A stretch of DNA of 64,000 bases. It comes from Variovorax ginsengisoli. Lineage in GTDB: Bacteria > Pseudomonadota > Gammaproteobacteria > Burkholderiales > Burkholderiaceae_C. A program made the position numbers and the translations under genes. Under the pieces are notes generated by a model. That model ran no database searches. It saw nothing but the letters and a program-made list of their open reading frames with translations, and had not been told where the DNA came from. This document shows positions 24,507 to 35,094 of the stretch, in pieces; the stretch's first letter is position 1, and each line of letters begins with the position of its first letter. Where the stretch lies: NCBI RefSeq assembly GCF_006438845.1, contig NZ_RCZJ01000002.1, positions 757,145-821,144 of the forward strand. Reading direction: 5' to 3'.

Positions 24507-25381
24507 CAGAAGGCCCCCGACATGCGGATCTTTTGATACAGGAAGTAGCCGAGGAAGGCGAAGGTGCAGGGGAAGATGAAGATCACCAGCGGCGCGAGCA
24601 TCTTGACCGGCGCCTCGAACGCCTTCTTCTCCGCCAGCAGAAAGCGCTCGGCACGCCGCTGCATCGACTGCTCGCGCAGGATCGGCACGAGCGACGAGCC
24701 GGTCTTCTCGGCCTGGATCATGGCGCTGATCAGGGCCGACACCTCTTTCACGCCGAGCCGGTCCTGCAGGTGGTCGAGCGCCTCGGCCCGCGGCACGCCG
24801 GCCGAGATGTCGCGCAGCACGCGGCCGAACTCCTGGCGCAGCGCGCCGGGTGGCCCCTTGGCCAGCGTCAGACGAAGCGCGGCGGTCAAGTTCTGACCCG
24901 ATTCCAGGCCGAGCACGAGAAAGTCGATCATGGCCGGCAGCTCGCGCAGCACCTTCTGCGATCGCTTCTTGCGCACCTCGTTGAGCCGCAGGTCGGGCAG
25001 GAAGAAACCGAAAGCGGCCGCCGCGATCACGTACACCGCATCGAAGCGGCCGAGCATCATCAGCGCGCCGGCGGCCATCGCGCCGGCCAGCATCCCGGCG
25101 ATCACCTTCAGCCCGACGAACTGGTCCAGCGTGAAGAGGTAGTGCAGCCCGCTCATCGACAGGCTGCGCTGCAGGCGTGCCCGGTAGCCCTGGGGAAACA
25201 GCGGCGTGAAGCGCGCCGCCGCCCACCGCGTGAAGGGCCAGATCAGCCGCAGCGAGCCAGGCAGCGGATCCATGTACTCGCGCTGCTCGACCGGCACGCT
25301 CTTGAACTCGAGGTAGATCACGGCGATCGCGAGGGCGACGGCCGTCATGACGCACAGGCCGATGACGAAGAGAAGGCTCAT
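24506..25381 (-). CDS. tadC: Flp pilus inner-membrane platform protein TadC
   Basis: A 291-residue type II secretion F-domain protein with an N-terminal membrane segment, two central ones (about residues 95-135) and a final one ('APLVIFIFPCTFAFLGYFLYQ'). The GspF/TadC motif 'ELPAMIDFLVLGLESGQNLTAALRL' and 'SALISAMIQAEKTGSSLVPILREQS' are present. TadB and TadC form the membrane platform that couples the ATPase to pilin extrusion. It overlaps tadB by 4 nt and the DUF192 gene by 1 nt. Confidence 0.93.
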   Translation of the reverse strand: MSLLFVIGLCVMTAVALAIAVIYLEFKSVPVEQREYMDPLPGSLRLIWPFTRWAAARFTPLFPQGYRARLQRSLSMSGLHYLFTLDQFVGLKVIAGMLAGAMAAGALMMLGRFDAVYVIAAAAFGFFLPDLRLNEVRKKRSQKVLRELPAMIDFLVLGLESGQNLTAALRLTLAKGPPGALRQEFGRVLRDISAGVPRAEALDHLQDRLGVKEVSALISAMIQAEKTGSSLVPILREQSMQRRAERFLLAEKKAFEAPVKMLAPLVIFIFPCTFAFLGYFLYQKIRMSGAF

Positions 25382-26200
25382 ATGTCGATGCTCATGATCT
25401 TCTTGATGACCCGGAAGCCGATCCATACCCAGATGCAAACGACGATGAACACGCCCCAGCCGAGCACGGTCGAGAACATCGGCGCCATGGCCGCGGCGTC
25501 GAGCTGGTGCAGCATGTAGAGCATGAAGAAAGGCAGCCCCGCCATCACCAGCGCCTGCATGCGCCCCTGCGCGGTCAGCGCCATGACCTTCTTCTCCATG
25601 TTCTGCCGATCGCGCACCGACTTCGCCAGGTTGTCCAGGGACTCGGCCAGGTTGCCGCCACTGTCGCGCGCGATCTTGATGGCCGCGGCCACCATCACCA
25701 TCTCGGAGCCGCCGACGCGCCGCGCCATGTGATCGAGCGCGGCGTCGAGGTCGATGCCCATGCGCACTTCGCGCAGGCACAGGTCGATTTCCTGCCGGAT
25801 CGGGTCGGGTCCGTCCTTGGCCACCGAGTCGAGCGCCTTCATGAGGCTGAAGCCGGCGCGCATCGAACCCGACATCATCGACAGCACGTCCGGGATCTGG
25901 CTGTCGACCAGCATCTGCCGCTTGGCCCGCCGCCACGCGAAGTACTTGCGCGGAAGCACCACGCCGCCCACCGCCAGGCCGACGCAGAGCAGCAGCCGGT
26001 GCGACAGGAACCACACGATCGCCACCGCCACCACCACCAGCGCGGCGTGCGCGAACACCCGGTTGCCCACGAAGGCCGAGAACACCGCCTTCTCGCCGCG
26101 CGCGCCGTGGCGGGCCGCCGTGGCGGTTTCGACCAAGCGCGTCGATGCCAGGTAGACCAACAGGCCGACGCACAGGCCGACCGCAGCGATGACGGCGACG

Positions 26201-26208
<8 letters not shown>
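25378..26208 (-). CDS. tadB: Flp pilus inner-membrane platform protein TadB
   Basis: A 276-residue TadC paralogue. The GTG at 26208 overlaps the tadA stop by 8 nt and places a membrane helix at the very N-terminus; longer versions have no hydrophobic start. The T2SSF domain includes 'SQIPDVLSMMSGSMRAGFSLMKALDSVAKDGPDPIRQEIDLCLREVRMGIDLDAALD' and 'KIARDSGGNLAESLDNLAKSVRDR' type motifs. Two C-terminal membrane segments follow. It functions with TadC. Confidence 0.92.
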
Positions 26209-27975
<1,767 letters not shown>

Positions 27976-27979
<4 letters not shown>

Positions 27980-29304
27980 GGCGCGGCGCCTTCGATGTCG
28001 GTCGGCTGCACCTTCTGGCGCTGCAGCATGTCGATGGTGCGCTGTTCCAGCGCCTGGCGCTTGCGAATGCCCTCCTGCACGACCGCGCTCTGCGGCGTGA
28101 TCACGCTCGGCGTGATCAGCAGCACCAGCTCGGTCCGCCCGCCGTTCGAGCCGCGGTTCTTGAACAGGTTGCCCATCAATGGCACGTCGCCCAGGCCCGG
28201 CACCTTGTTGAGGTCTTCGCTGGCGGTCAGCGAGGTCAGGCCCGAGATGATCATCGGCTGGCCGTCGATCAGGTCGAGTTCCGACTCGGCCTTGCGCGTG
28301 AGCAGGCCGGGCACGCCGAGCACCGAGACGGACCGGTCGATCTGGCTCACCTCGGCGCCGAGCTTGGCCCGGATGCGGCCCTGCACGTCGCACACCGGCT
28401 CGATGTTCAGCCGGATGCCGTAGGGCTTGAACTCCACCGTGGTGGCGCCCAGGCCCGACGCGTACGGAATGGGCAGCTCGCCACCCGCGGTGAAATCGGC
28501 CTTGCCGCCACAGCGCGAAGTCAGTTGCGGCGAGGCGATCGTGTAGGCGTCGCCACGCTGCTCCAGCAGGTTGATGCTCGATGTGATGGCGGTAGCGATG
28601 CCGGCATACCAACGAAACGGCTTCACACGCGGCAGATCGGAGAAGGTCTGGTTGTCTGGCCTCAGCGCGAAGGTGTTGTTGCGGATCACGTCGCCGGCCA
28701 CGCCCGCCGAGGGACCGTCGATCGCGTTCTGCCATTGGATGCCCAGGTTTTCCAGCGCACTGGTCCGGATCTCCACGATCTGGGCCGACATGTGGATGGT
28801 GCGCTCCTGCAGGTTGGTCTCGCCACCGACGATGGTGATCACTTCCTGCGGATAGGCTTTCTCGACCGCCGCAAGCTTCTTGGCCTGCAGCGTCGTCAGG
28901 TCGCTGACTTCCAGGAAGACATGGTCGCCGACCACCCGCACGCCCACGTTGGCGTCACCGTCGAACAGGCCGAGCACTTCGTCGGCGATGCGCCGCACGT
29001 TGTTGCCTCCCACGCTCACCGCGTAGCTCACCTGCGTGCCGCCCTTGAGCCACAGCATGATGGTGGAGTCGCCGGCATCGTTGGCCACCAGCAGCAGCTC
29101 GCGATCGCGCAGGGTCGAGGCCGACAGCACCTTGCCGTTGCCGATCGCGATGCGCTCGATCTTGGCCGCCATGTGAAGCGTGCGGGTTTCGCCCACATAG
29201 AGGCGGAAGGGCGCTGAGGCGGCCGCCCAGGCGGTGGCCGAAACAAGGGTGGCTGTACCTAGCACCAAGGCAAGGCGGAAGACTCGGGAGATCACGCGCG
29301 ACAT
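27976..29304 (-). CDS. rcpA: Flp pilus outer-membrane secretin RcpA/CpaC
   Basis: A protein of about 442 residues with a signal peptide ('LALVLGTATLVSATAWA'). The N-terminal pilus-assembly/secretin N domain ('FRLYVGETRTLHMAAKIERIAIGNGKV') is followed by a BON-like or N1 domain and a C-terminal secretin domain with the conserved end 'VPGLGDVPLMGNLF' and 'ELVLLITPSVI'. It forms the ring through which the pilus crosses the outer membrane. ATG 29304 is preferred; an in-frame TTG at 29316 is possible. Its stop overlaps the tadA ATG. Confidence 0.93.
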
Positions 29305-29319
29305 CTGGACTTTCAAGCT

Positions 29320-30336
29320 TCAAAAACGATTGCGCGCCGGAGGCGGCATGACGATCACGGTGTTCGGCCGGGCAGCCGTTGCGGGTGCCGCTGGGGCGGC
29401 GACGGGCGCAGGGCGGGCGCTGCGCATCACCTCCATTTCGCTGGCCTCGTCGGGCTTGCGCCCGGCGTTGGCGGCTCCGCCGACTTCGGTGTAGGTCGGC
29501 TGCAGCACACCCTGCTGTCTGCCGCCGATGTAGACGGCGATCATGTCCAGCTGCCCGCCAGCGGCGCCTTTGCGGCCGCCCAGGTCGGCCATGGTGGTAG
29601 GCACATAGGGTGCGGCTGCCGACTCCGACGGCAGCTTGAGCACCGCCTTGAGCGCGCCCTGCTCCTGCGCCAGGATCACCTTGCCGACGTTCGTCGGATC
29701 GAGGTCGAGCGTCAGCGTCGAATAGCTGCGGTCCACCGGCGCGCCGCCGCCGGGCGGCACTTCGCGCCGCGTCGTGTTGCCGGTCGCCTTGACCAGCACG
29801 TTCTGCAGCAACGGCACGACCACCTTGCCGCCCAACGCACCGTCGGTGGCGCTGTCGGTGCGGATGAAGAACAGGTCGATGCGGTCCGACGGACGCACCA
29901 TGCCGGAGATCGAGTTGAGCTCGTCGATGGCGATCGTCAGCGCACGCCGCTGCGTGTCGATGGTCTCGCTGAACGACGGCTCGCGCCCGCTCGAAAGGTA
30001 GCTCCAGAGCAGCGGGCGACCTCGCGGCAGCGCCACCTTGATCGCCTGCCCCTCGGCCTGCTCGACCTCGTCGACGCGCAGTGCGTCGGGCGGCGCCGTG
30101 TCGGCCAGCACGCTGCGCTTGGCGAAATCTTCGGAGCGAAAGGGCGCACCCAATGGCACGTCGACACGCGGCACCACGACCTCGATCATCTCGCCCTTGT
30201 TGGCGTACTCCGCGGCCAGCCGGGCCGACGCGCGGTCGAGATAGACCTTGACCAGCCAGGCCGCCATCAGCGCCAGCACGATCGCGGCGACGAACATCAA
30301 CAGCCGGGGCGAAGGGCGGCGCAGCCGCGGACTCAC
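29320..30336 (-). CDS. cpaB: Flp pilus assembly protein CpaB/RcpC
   Basis: A 338-residue protein starting at GTG 30336, with GGAG eight bases upstream. One N-terminal membrane anchor (about residues 12-31) is followed by an SAF-like segment ('EMIEVVVPRVDVPLGAPFRSEDFAKRSVLAD'), then the RcpC domain ('RALTIAIDELNSISGMVRPSDRIDLFFIRT', 'TLTLDLDPTNVGKVILAQEQGALKAVL'). CpaB links the inner-membrane machine to the secretin. The C-terminus is Pro/Ala-rich. It is 15 nt upstream of the secretin gene. Confidence 0.9.
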   Translation of the reverse strand: MSPRLRRPSPRLLMFVAAIVLALMAAWLVKVYLDRASARLAAEYANKGEMIEVVVPRVDVPLGAPFRSEDFAKRSVLADTAPPDALRVDEVEQAEGQAIKVALPRGRPLLWSYLSSGREPSFSETIDTQRRALTIAIDELNSISGMVRPSDRIDLFFIRTDSATDGALGGKVVVPLLQNVLVKATGNTTRREVPPGGGAPVDRSYSTLTLDLDPTNVGKVILAQEQGALKAVLKLPSESAAAPYVPTTMADLGGRKGAAGGQLDMIAVYIGGRQQGVLQPTYTEVGGAANAGRKPDEASEMEVMRSARPAPVAAPAAPATAARPNTVIVMPPPARNRF

Positions 30337-30379
30337 GAGGCAGCTCCGGAAAACGCGGCGAACAGGAACATGGAGGTCA

Positions 30380-30601
30380 TTAGGGTTTGAGTGAGGAACC
30401 GATGAGAGGACTGCCGATGGCATGCGCGCGCGCACTGTGGTTCGCGCGAACCATCTCCATCAGCTTGTCGAGGACGGAAGGGCTGCCGGCGAACAGCACC
30501 AGCCCGATGAACATGGCGCCGAGGATGTACTCCAGCATGGCCGAGCCGCGCTGGCGTCGACGGCCGGCGCGTGCCCGCGATGCGTGGGGATGCTCTTTCA
30601 T
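30380..30601 (-). CDS. second Flp-type prepilin-like small protein
   Basis: A 73-residue protein with a basic lead (residues 1-18), then Gly19 followed by SAML and Glu24-Tyr25, the exact Flp processing motif, and a hydrophobic helix 'ILGAMFIGLVLFAG'. The mature part would be about 54 residues. It differs strongly from the Flp pilin at 33563-33805, with a longer basic lead and no Ala/Lys-rich tail, so it may be a minor pilin. It overlaps the upstream gene by 4 nt. Confidence 0.75.
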   Translation of the reverse strand: MKEHPHASRARAGRRRQRGSAMLEYILGAMFIGLVLFAGSPSVLDKLMEMVRANHSARAHAIGSPLIGSSLKP

Positions 30602-31290
30602 CGTTGTGTCTCGTTCATGACGATGTAGGTCTCGCCGTTGTCCATGCGGCGGATGTCGACCAGCGACTCCTTGCCGTCGCGGGTGAAAAGAAGCTGGCGT
30701 GCCACCTGCGTCTGTTCGGTGTGGTCGCGCTGCCGGCTCCAGCCGGCCCGCAGCATCTGCGCGCGCAGGTACATGGCATTGCCCTCGACCGTCTGGTTGT
30801 TGCGCATCGACGTGACCGTGTTGCGCACCGGCCCGTCGCGGCTTTCGATCACCTGCACCACCGTCGTCCCCGGCATGCGAGGCGCCTGCGGCGCGAGCTC
30901 TTCGGGATTGCGCATCTCCGCGAGCACCATCGACGACACCAGCACCGACGTGGCACCGACCGCACCGGCGAACTCCGCCGTGATCAGCCGCCCGTCCTGG
31001 ATGCCCGACAGCACGCGGGCGCCGTTGCGCTCGTTCACCACGCTCTTGCCGGCGCGCCCGTGGCGCACGAAGAAGTCGCGGTAGAAGCCTTCGGTGGCCT
31101 GCGCGTCGGCGGTGTCGAAGCGCACGATCTGCATCGACGCGCCGTTGAAACGCATGTCGTCGCCGATGATTTCGGTGCGGGCGTCGCGTGGCAGCGGCAA
31201 CGCATCGGCAGGGCCGGCCGACGCTGCGCAAGCGGCCAGCGCAGCCATCAACGCCAACGCCCCGTGGCGCAGAAAGCGGTGCGTGCGCAT
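30598..31290 (-). CDS. exported protein of unknown function in the Flp pilus operon
   Basis: A 230-residue protein with a signal peptide ('LRHGALALMAALAACAASAGPADA'); the Cys in 'LAACAAS' could also be lipidated. The mature part ('FNGASMQIVRFDTADAQATEGFYRDFFVRHGRAGK', 'QVARQLLFTRDGKESLVDIRRMDNGETYIVMNE') resembles no family I know with certainty. It lies between a TadE-like gene and the second prepilin gene with a 1-nt gap and a 4-nt overlap, so a role in pilus assembly or pilin quality control is likely by context only. Confidence 0.72.
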   Translation of the reverse strand: MRTHRFLRHGALALMAALAACAASAGPADALPLPRDARTEIIGDDMRFNGASMQIVRFDTADAQATEGFYRDFFVRHGRAGKSVVNERNGARVLSGIQDGRLITAEFAGAVGATSVLVSSMVLAEMRNPEELAPQAPRMPGTTVVQVIESRDGPVRNTVTSMRNNQTVEGNAMYLRAQMLRAGWSRQRDHTEQTQVARQLLFTRDGKESLVDIRRMDNGETYIVMNETQR

Positions 31291-31291
31291 G

Positions 31292-32188
31292 CTAGCGGCG
31301 CCGATCGGCGGGCAGGATGTCCGGCTTGACGACCCCTGGGTCGAAATCGCCGAGTGGCGCGATCAGGAAACCCAGCACGTCGAGCAGCGTGTCGACGAAA
31401 GGTACCGCCAGGATCGACATCGGCACCAGCGGCTTGACCCGCGTCTCCTCATGCGCCGCACCGCCCACGTTCCACGTGTTGGTCAGCACCGCAGCCGACT
31501 CGTCGAAGCGCACGGCCGGCAGGTTGCTCATGGCGCCGTCGGACAGTGCGGCGATGTTCAGGCCGTTGGTCTTCAGGCTCACCTGGGCCTTCCACAGCCC
31601 CCGGTTCTCCAGATCGATGCCGGCGCCGCCGCCGAGGCTGCTGGCCTTGCCGATGGCCTCGAGCACGCCTACGACGCCGGTCGAGGTGTTCACGCCCGAG
31701 TCGGCCAACGTCAGGCGCGGCTTGGTGCCCTGGAACTCGCTGCCGGTGGTGCGCTCGACGTCGATCACGTTGTCGTTGGCACGGTAGGTCTGCAGGCCCA
31801 GCGACCGTGCGCTGTTCGATGCAGCCGGGGCCGTGCCGGCGTGGGAGCGAATGGCGTCGGGTCGACCCGATGGGCCACGACCGCGCTGGAACACGCGCTC
31901 GACCATGTCGGCCTCGATGCGGGCCTGGCTCTTGACCGCCACATTGACGTTGCTCGAAGGCGCGTCTGTGGGCGCTTGCTCGAACCACACGGTGCGTTCC
32001 CACGCGGCGTAGCGTGCCGCGCTCACCGCCGTGTTGCGCGCGGTGGCATAGCCGTTGAGCGCCCAGCCGAAGACGAACAGCGGGATCAGCACGGCCAGGC
32101 AGGCGATCACCATCTCGGTCAGCGCCTGCCCGCGCACGCGGCGGCGCCCGGCGGAACGAGGTATGAAGCGGGGTGCGTGTGGGCGCAT
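31292..32188 (-). CDS. TadE/TadG-like pseudopilin
   Basis: A 298-residue protein. After a basic lead (1-19) comes Gly20, QALT and Glu25-Met26, the TadE-like processing motif, then a membrane helix ('VIACLAVLIPLFVFGWALNGYA') with 'RYAAWERTVWF'. A large periplasmic domain follows and a hydrophobic stretch is seen near 'MSILAVPFVDTLLDVLGFLIAPLG'. I chose ATG 32188 as it places the motif near the N-terminus. It is probably a minor pseudopilin of the Flp fibre. The flanking genes are 1 and 11 nt away. Confidence 0.8.
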   Translation of the reverse strand: MRPHAPRFIPRSAGRRRVRGQALTEMVIACLAVLIPLFVFGWALNGYATARNTAVSAARYAAWERTVWFEQAPTDAPSSNVNVAVKSQARIEADMVERVFQRGRGPSGRPDAIRSHAGTAPAASNSARSLGLQTYRANDNVIDVERTTGSEFQGTKPRLTLADSGVNTSTGVVGVLEAIGKASSLGGGAGIDLENRGLWKAQVSLKTNGLNIAALSDGAMSNLPAVRFDESAAVLTNTWNVGGAAHEETRVKPLVPMSILAVPFVDTLLDVLGFLIAPLGDFDPGVVKPDILPADRRR

Positions 32189-32199
32189 CGTCGAACCGT

Positions 32200-33540
32200 T
32201 CAGTACATGGCCTGCACGGCCGCGTTGACGCCGGTCGGTACGTCGGTCAGGCGCGCCTGCCAATAGGGCGAGAACAGGCTGGCGTACTCGCCGTTGGGGT
32301 AATTCAGGCTGAGCAAGGGCGCAACGCCGGGGCCGGTGCCCTCCTGCGAACGCACGGGGCGCTTGAAATACACCTGGCTCGCAGCGATCGACATCACCGA
32401 CGAGTTAGACCACGGGAGGCGGTAGGGGTTGTCGGGTGCGTTCAAGTCCAGCGCCCTGCCGCTCGACTGGGTCTTCACATCCGGCGCGTCGACCGGCTTG
32501 GTCACGATGACGACGATCGCACCCGACTGCGACTTGCTGTCGTCGCGCTTGCGGTCGCCGATGTCGAAATAGGAGCGAAGGCCGTTGTAACCCGGAAGCT
32601 TTTCGCGCGTCGCATAGGCGGGATCGGCCACCTGGCGCTTGATGCCGCCATAGCTGCCCGGACGCCAGGCCTTGTCCGGCCCGGCCTGCGCGCCACCCCA
32701 AGCGATGGGGAGTTTGAATAGAAAGAGGTCGAGCATGGCGCCGTCCAGGCCGGTCCAGGTCCGGTTGTTGTCGCGCAGCTCGGTGCCGCCACGCGACAGG
32801 CCGCCCAGCAGCCAGCGCCGGTCGGTGGTGAACTTGTCACGCGACTCCATCGTCACTTGACGAAAGCGATCGAGCGACGCCGTGTTGCCTTGAATGCTGC
32901 TGTAGCCGATGAAGGCGTTCAAGCTGGCCGCGGTGCTGAGCGCACCTGCGGCGGTGGTTTGGTCCCAGCGCATCGCCGGGTCATTGGCACGCACGGTCTT
33001 GCGCACGTTCTCCTCGGCGTCCAGGATGGTGATGGCGCGCATCGCCACCTGCGAGCCTTGCAGCGCGCGGACGATCAGGTCTTCGGCCTGAACCACCGGT
33101 TTGACGAAGTTCGGCACCTTGTCGAGCACGGTGGTCTTGACCTGCTTCAAGGCGTTGCCCAGCGTGATCAACACCTCGCCGACACCCAGCCAGCTGGTCA
33201 GGACGCCCAGCACCTTGGAGCCGGTCGCCAGTTCTTCGGTCAGCATGCCCAGTTCCTTGGACAGCGACACCAGGCTCACCATCTGGCCGACCGCGACATG
33301 GTTGGCCACCATGGCGCGGTTGGTGTAGGCCATGAAGTTCATGTCGCGTGCCAGCGTGCTGGCCGCGGCATAGGCGGCGCCGTCGGCCGCGTTCATGGTC
33401 TTGATCTTTCCGTAGCCGAGCTGGCTGACGTTGAAGGATGCCAACGTCATCGCCACGAGAAAGAGCAGCGCCGCCATCGCGAGGATGGTGGCCTGGCCTT
33501 TTCCGCGGCGGCGTGACGGTGGCGGCGACGTCATGGACAT
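32200..33540 (-). CDS. TadG-like protein (Flp pilus-assembly TadE/G-like N-terminal domain)
   Basis: A protein of about 446 residues. The N-terminus 'RRRGKGQATILAMAALLFLVAMTLASFNVSQ' followed by 'AADGAAYAAASTLARDMNFMAYTNRAMVANHVAVGQ' is the TadG/'putative Flp pilus-assembly TadE/G-like' domain, with one membrane helix. No von Willebrand A domain is evident, although full TadG proteins often have one. Alternative starts at 33540 and 33534 differ by two residues. It is 22 nt downstream of the Flp pilin gene. Confidence 0.8.
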   Translation of the reverse strand: MSMTSPPPSRRRGKGQATILAMAALLFLVAMTLASFNVSQLGYGKIKTMNAADGAAYAAASTLARDMNFMAYTNRAMVANHVAVGQMVSLVSLSKELGMLTEELATGSKVLGVLTSWLGVGEVLITLGNALKQVKTTVLDKVPNFVKPVVQAEDLIVRALQGSQVAMRAITILDAEENVRKTVRANDPAMRWDQTTAAGALSTAASLNAFIGYSSIQGNTASLDRFRQVTMESRDKFTTDRRWLLGGLSRGGTELRDNNRTWTGLDGAMLDLFLFKLPIAWGGAQAGPDKAWRPGSYGGIKRQVADPAYATREKLPGYNGLRSYFDIGDRKRDDSKSQSGAIVVIVTKPVDAPDVKTQSSGRALDLNAPDNPYRLPWSNSSVMSIAASQVYFKRPVRSQEGTGPGVAPLLSLNYPNGEYASLFSPYWQARLTDVPTGVNAAVQAMY

Positions 33541-33562
33541 GCTCGTGCTTGGCGCCGATGCA

Positions 33563-33805
33563 TCAGTAGCTGGACATGTCCTTCTTGGCGTTGTTGGTGG
33601 CCTTCGTCTTCGCGTCGGTGATGTCCGTGGCGTGAGACTTGGTGGTGCCACCCAGCACGTCGGTGGCATTGCCGACCTGTGCACGCAGCACGTCGCCGAA
33701 CGCGGCGTAGACGGCGATCGAACCCAGCGCGACCACGGCCACGATGATGATGTACTCGACCATGCCTTGGCCGCGTTGACGGGCTTTTTGAATGATGTTC
33801 TTCAT
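33563..33805 (-). CDS. flp: Flp-type pilin (major subunit candidate)
   Basis: An 80-residue prepilin: short basic lead, Gly12, then QGMV and Glu17-Tyr18, then a hydrophobic helix 'IIIVAVVALGSIAVYAAF'. Cleavage after Gly12 leaves a 68-residue pilin with a soluble Thr/Ala/Lys-rich tail ending in Tyr, as in many Flp pilins. The AAGGAAT ribosome site is strong, and a 113-nt non-coding gap before it may hold its own promoter, fitting high expression of a structural subunit. Confidence 0.92.
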   Translation of the reverse strand: MKNIIQKARQRGQGMVEYIIIVAVVALGSIAVYAAFGDVLRAQVGNATDVLGGTTKSHATDITDAKTKATNNAKKDMSSY

Positions 33806-33918
33806 GTCGATATTCCTTGAGTTGAGTTAAAAAACGAGAGCAGGGAGAGAGCGGTAAACATCACACCCGGCGCGTCGAACACGTGCCTGATGCGTCCACT
33901 GGCGCCTGACTTCAGGGG

Positions 33919-34353
33919 TCAATCCTTGAAGCAGGCGCCCGTGTTGCAATGCACGGCGGAGTGGCCGTTGACGACCGGCTTTCCGCCCTGCGACAGCACC
34001 AGCACGCGCTCTTCGGTGCGGCCGGCCTTGGAGAATTCGGTTTCATAGATGACCGTGACGGCACCGGCCTGTCCCGGCTTTTCAGTGACGTAGCGGCGCG
34101 ACTTCACATCGCCCGACACGCGCAGGCGGGACGCGTCGACGCGCTGCACCTTCTCGCGCGACCAGGCGCCGTCGCTCGAGCCCTCGGTCAGCATTTCCGC
34201 CATGCGGGCGTAGTCGCCCTTGTCACGTGCGCTCATGTAGGCCTCGGCAGACTTGCCGGCCGGCGAGGTCGGCAGCGGCGCAGCCGCGGCATGGGCGGCC
34301 AGACCGAACGAAAGGGCGAGAAGAAGGCGGCGAGCGCCGGCGTGCAAATGCAT
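33919..34353 (-). CDS. exported DUF4019-like protein
   Basis: A 144-residue protein with a signal peptide (cleavage near 'AHAAAAPLP', about residue 25). The mature part, 'AEAYMSARDKGDYARMAEMLTEGSSDGAWSREKVQRVDASRL', 'RRYVTEKPGQAGAVTVIYETEFSKAGRTEERVLVL', looks like the DUF4019 fold (helix, then beta-sheet with 'W' and 'V.YET.F'). The C-terminus holds a Cys pair ('HCNTGAC'). It is 3 nt after the transglycosylase gene. The function is unknown. Confidence 0.72.
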   Translation of the reverse strand: MHLHAGARRLLLALSFGLAAHAAAAPLPTSPAGKSAEAYMSARDKGDYARMAEMLTEGSSDGAWSREKVQRVDASRLRVSGDVKSRRYVTEKPGQAGAVTVIYETEFSKAGRTEERVLVLSQGGKPVVNGHSAVHCNTGACFKD

Positions 34354-34356
34354 GGT

Positions 34357-35094
34357 TCAAATTCCGAGAAGAGGTGAAGGCGCGCGGCGAAGCGGTGCGG
34401 CGCGCGGCAAAAGGTCGATCACGAGGCCGCCGCCGAGCGCGGTGCCTGCGGTGAACGACGAAGAGGAAACAGGCGCCGGGCGCGCGAGAACAGGCACGGC
34501 GGTCGGCGTCGCCATCGGCGAGGCGGCTTCCGTGCCCGACAGCGCGGCATGGCCGGCCATGACGGCGGCGACATAGCGCTGCGTCTCCAGGAACGGCGGC
34601 ACTTGGCCGCCGAAGCGGGCGACCGCGCCTTCGCCGGCGTTGTAGGCGGCGAGCGCCAGCGGCACATTGCTCGCGTAGCGGTCAAGCAGCAAACGAAGCA
34701 ACCGGGCGCCGCCCTGCAGGTTCTGGTCGACATCGAAGGGCTTGTCGACGGCGAGTCTGGCGGCCGTGCCGGGCATCAACTGCATGACGCCCTGCGCGCC
34801 CTTCGGAGACAGTGCGCCAGGTTGAAAACGCGATTCGGTCCACGCCACGGCCTTGACCAGCGATGCGTCGACGCCGCTGTCGCGCGCGGCGGCGGCGATG
34901 GCGCCGTCCAACGCATGGTGGCGTGGCGGCAGGGCGTGGCGCGGCTCGCCGCCTCGCGCAGCGGTCGGCGCTGCCGATGCCGTCGTGAGATCGGTCACCG
35001 TGGCGCCGCCGATGCGAAAGGTGTGCGCTTGCGCGGCGGCGCCCAGCGTCGCCAGGCAGGCCATCCAGATCGCTCGTTTCTTCTGCAGTCGCAT
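34357..35094 (-). CDS. lytic transglycosylase (SLT family), first gene of the Flp pilus cluster
   Basis: A 245-residue exported enzyme. After a signal peptide ending near residue 23 and a spacer, the SLT domain appears: catalytic Glu87 in 'KAVAWTESRFQPGALSPKGAQGVMQLMPGTA' type motif, then 'NLQGGARLLRLLLDRYASNVPLALAAYNAGEGAV' and 'ETQRYVAAVMAG'. It cleaves glycan strands of peptidoglycan, plausibly opening a passage for the pilus machine. ATG 35094 is the signal-peptide start. The C-terminal 60 residues are Pro/Ala/Ser-rich. Confidence 0.9.
   Translation of the reverse strand: MRLQKKRAIWMACLATLGAAAQAHTFRIGGATVTDLTTASAAPTAARGGEPRHALPPRHHALDGAIAAAARDSGVDASLVKAVAWTESRFQPGALSPKGAQGVMQLMPGTAARLAVDKPFDVDQNLQGGARLLRLLLDRYASNVPLALAAYNAGEGAVARFGGQVPPFLETQRYVAAVMAGHAALSGTEAASPMATPTAVPVLARPAPVSSSSFTAGTALGGGLVIDLLPRAAPLRRAPSPLLGI

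Noticed and set aside
27980..28735. Upstream extension of the TadA frame by about 250 residues
   Set aside because: It overlaps the secretin gene in another frame and contains no domain; ATG 27979 overlaps the secretin stop by 4 nt and starts the FHA domain correctly.
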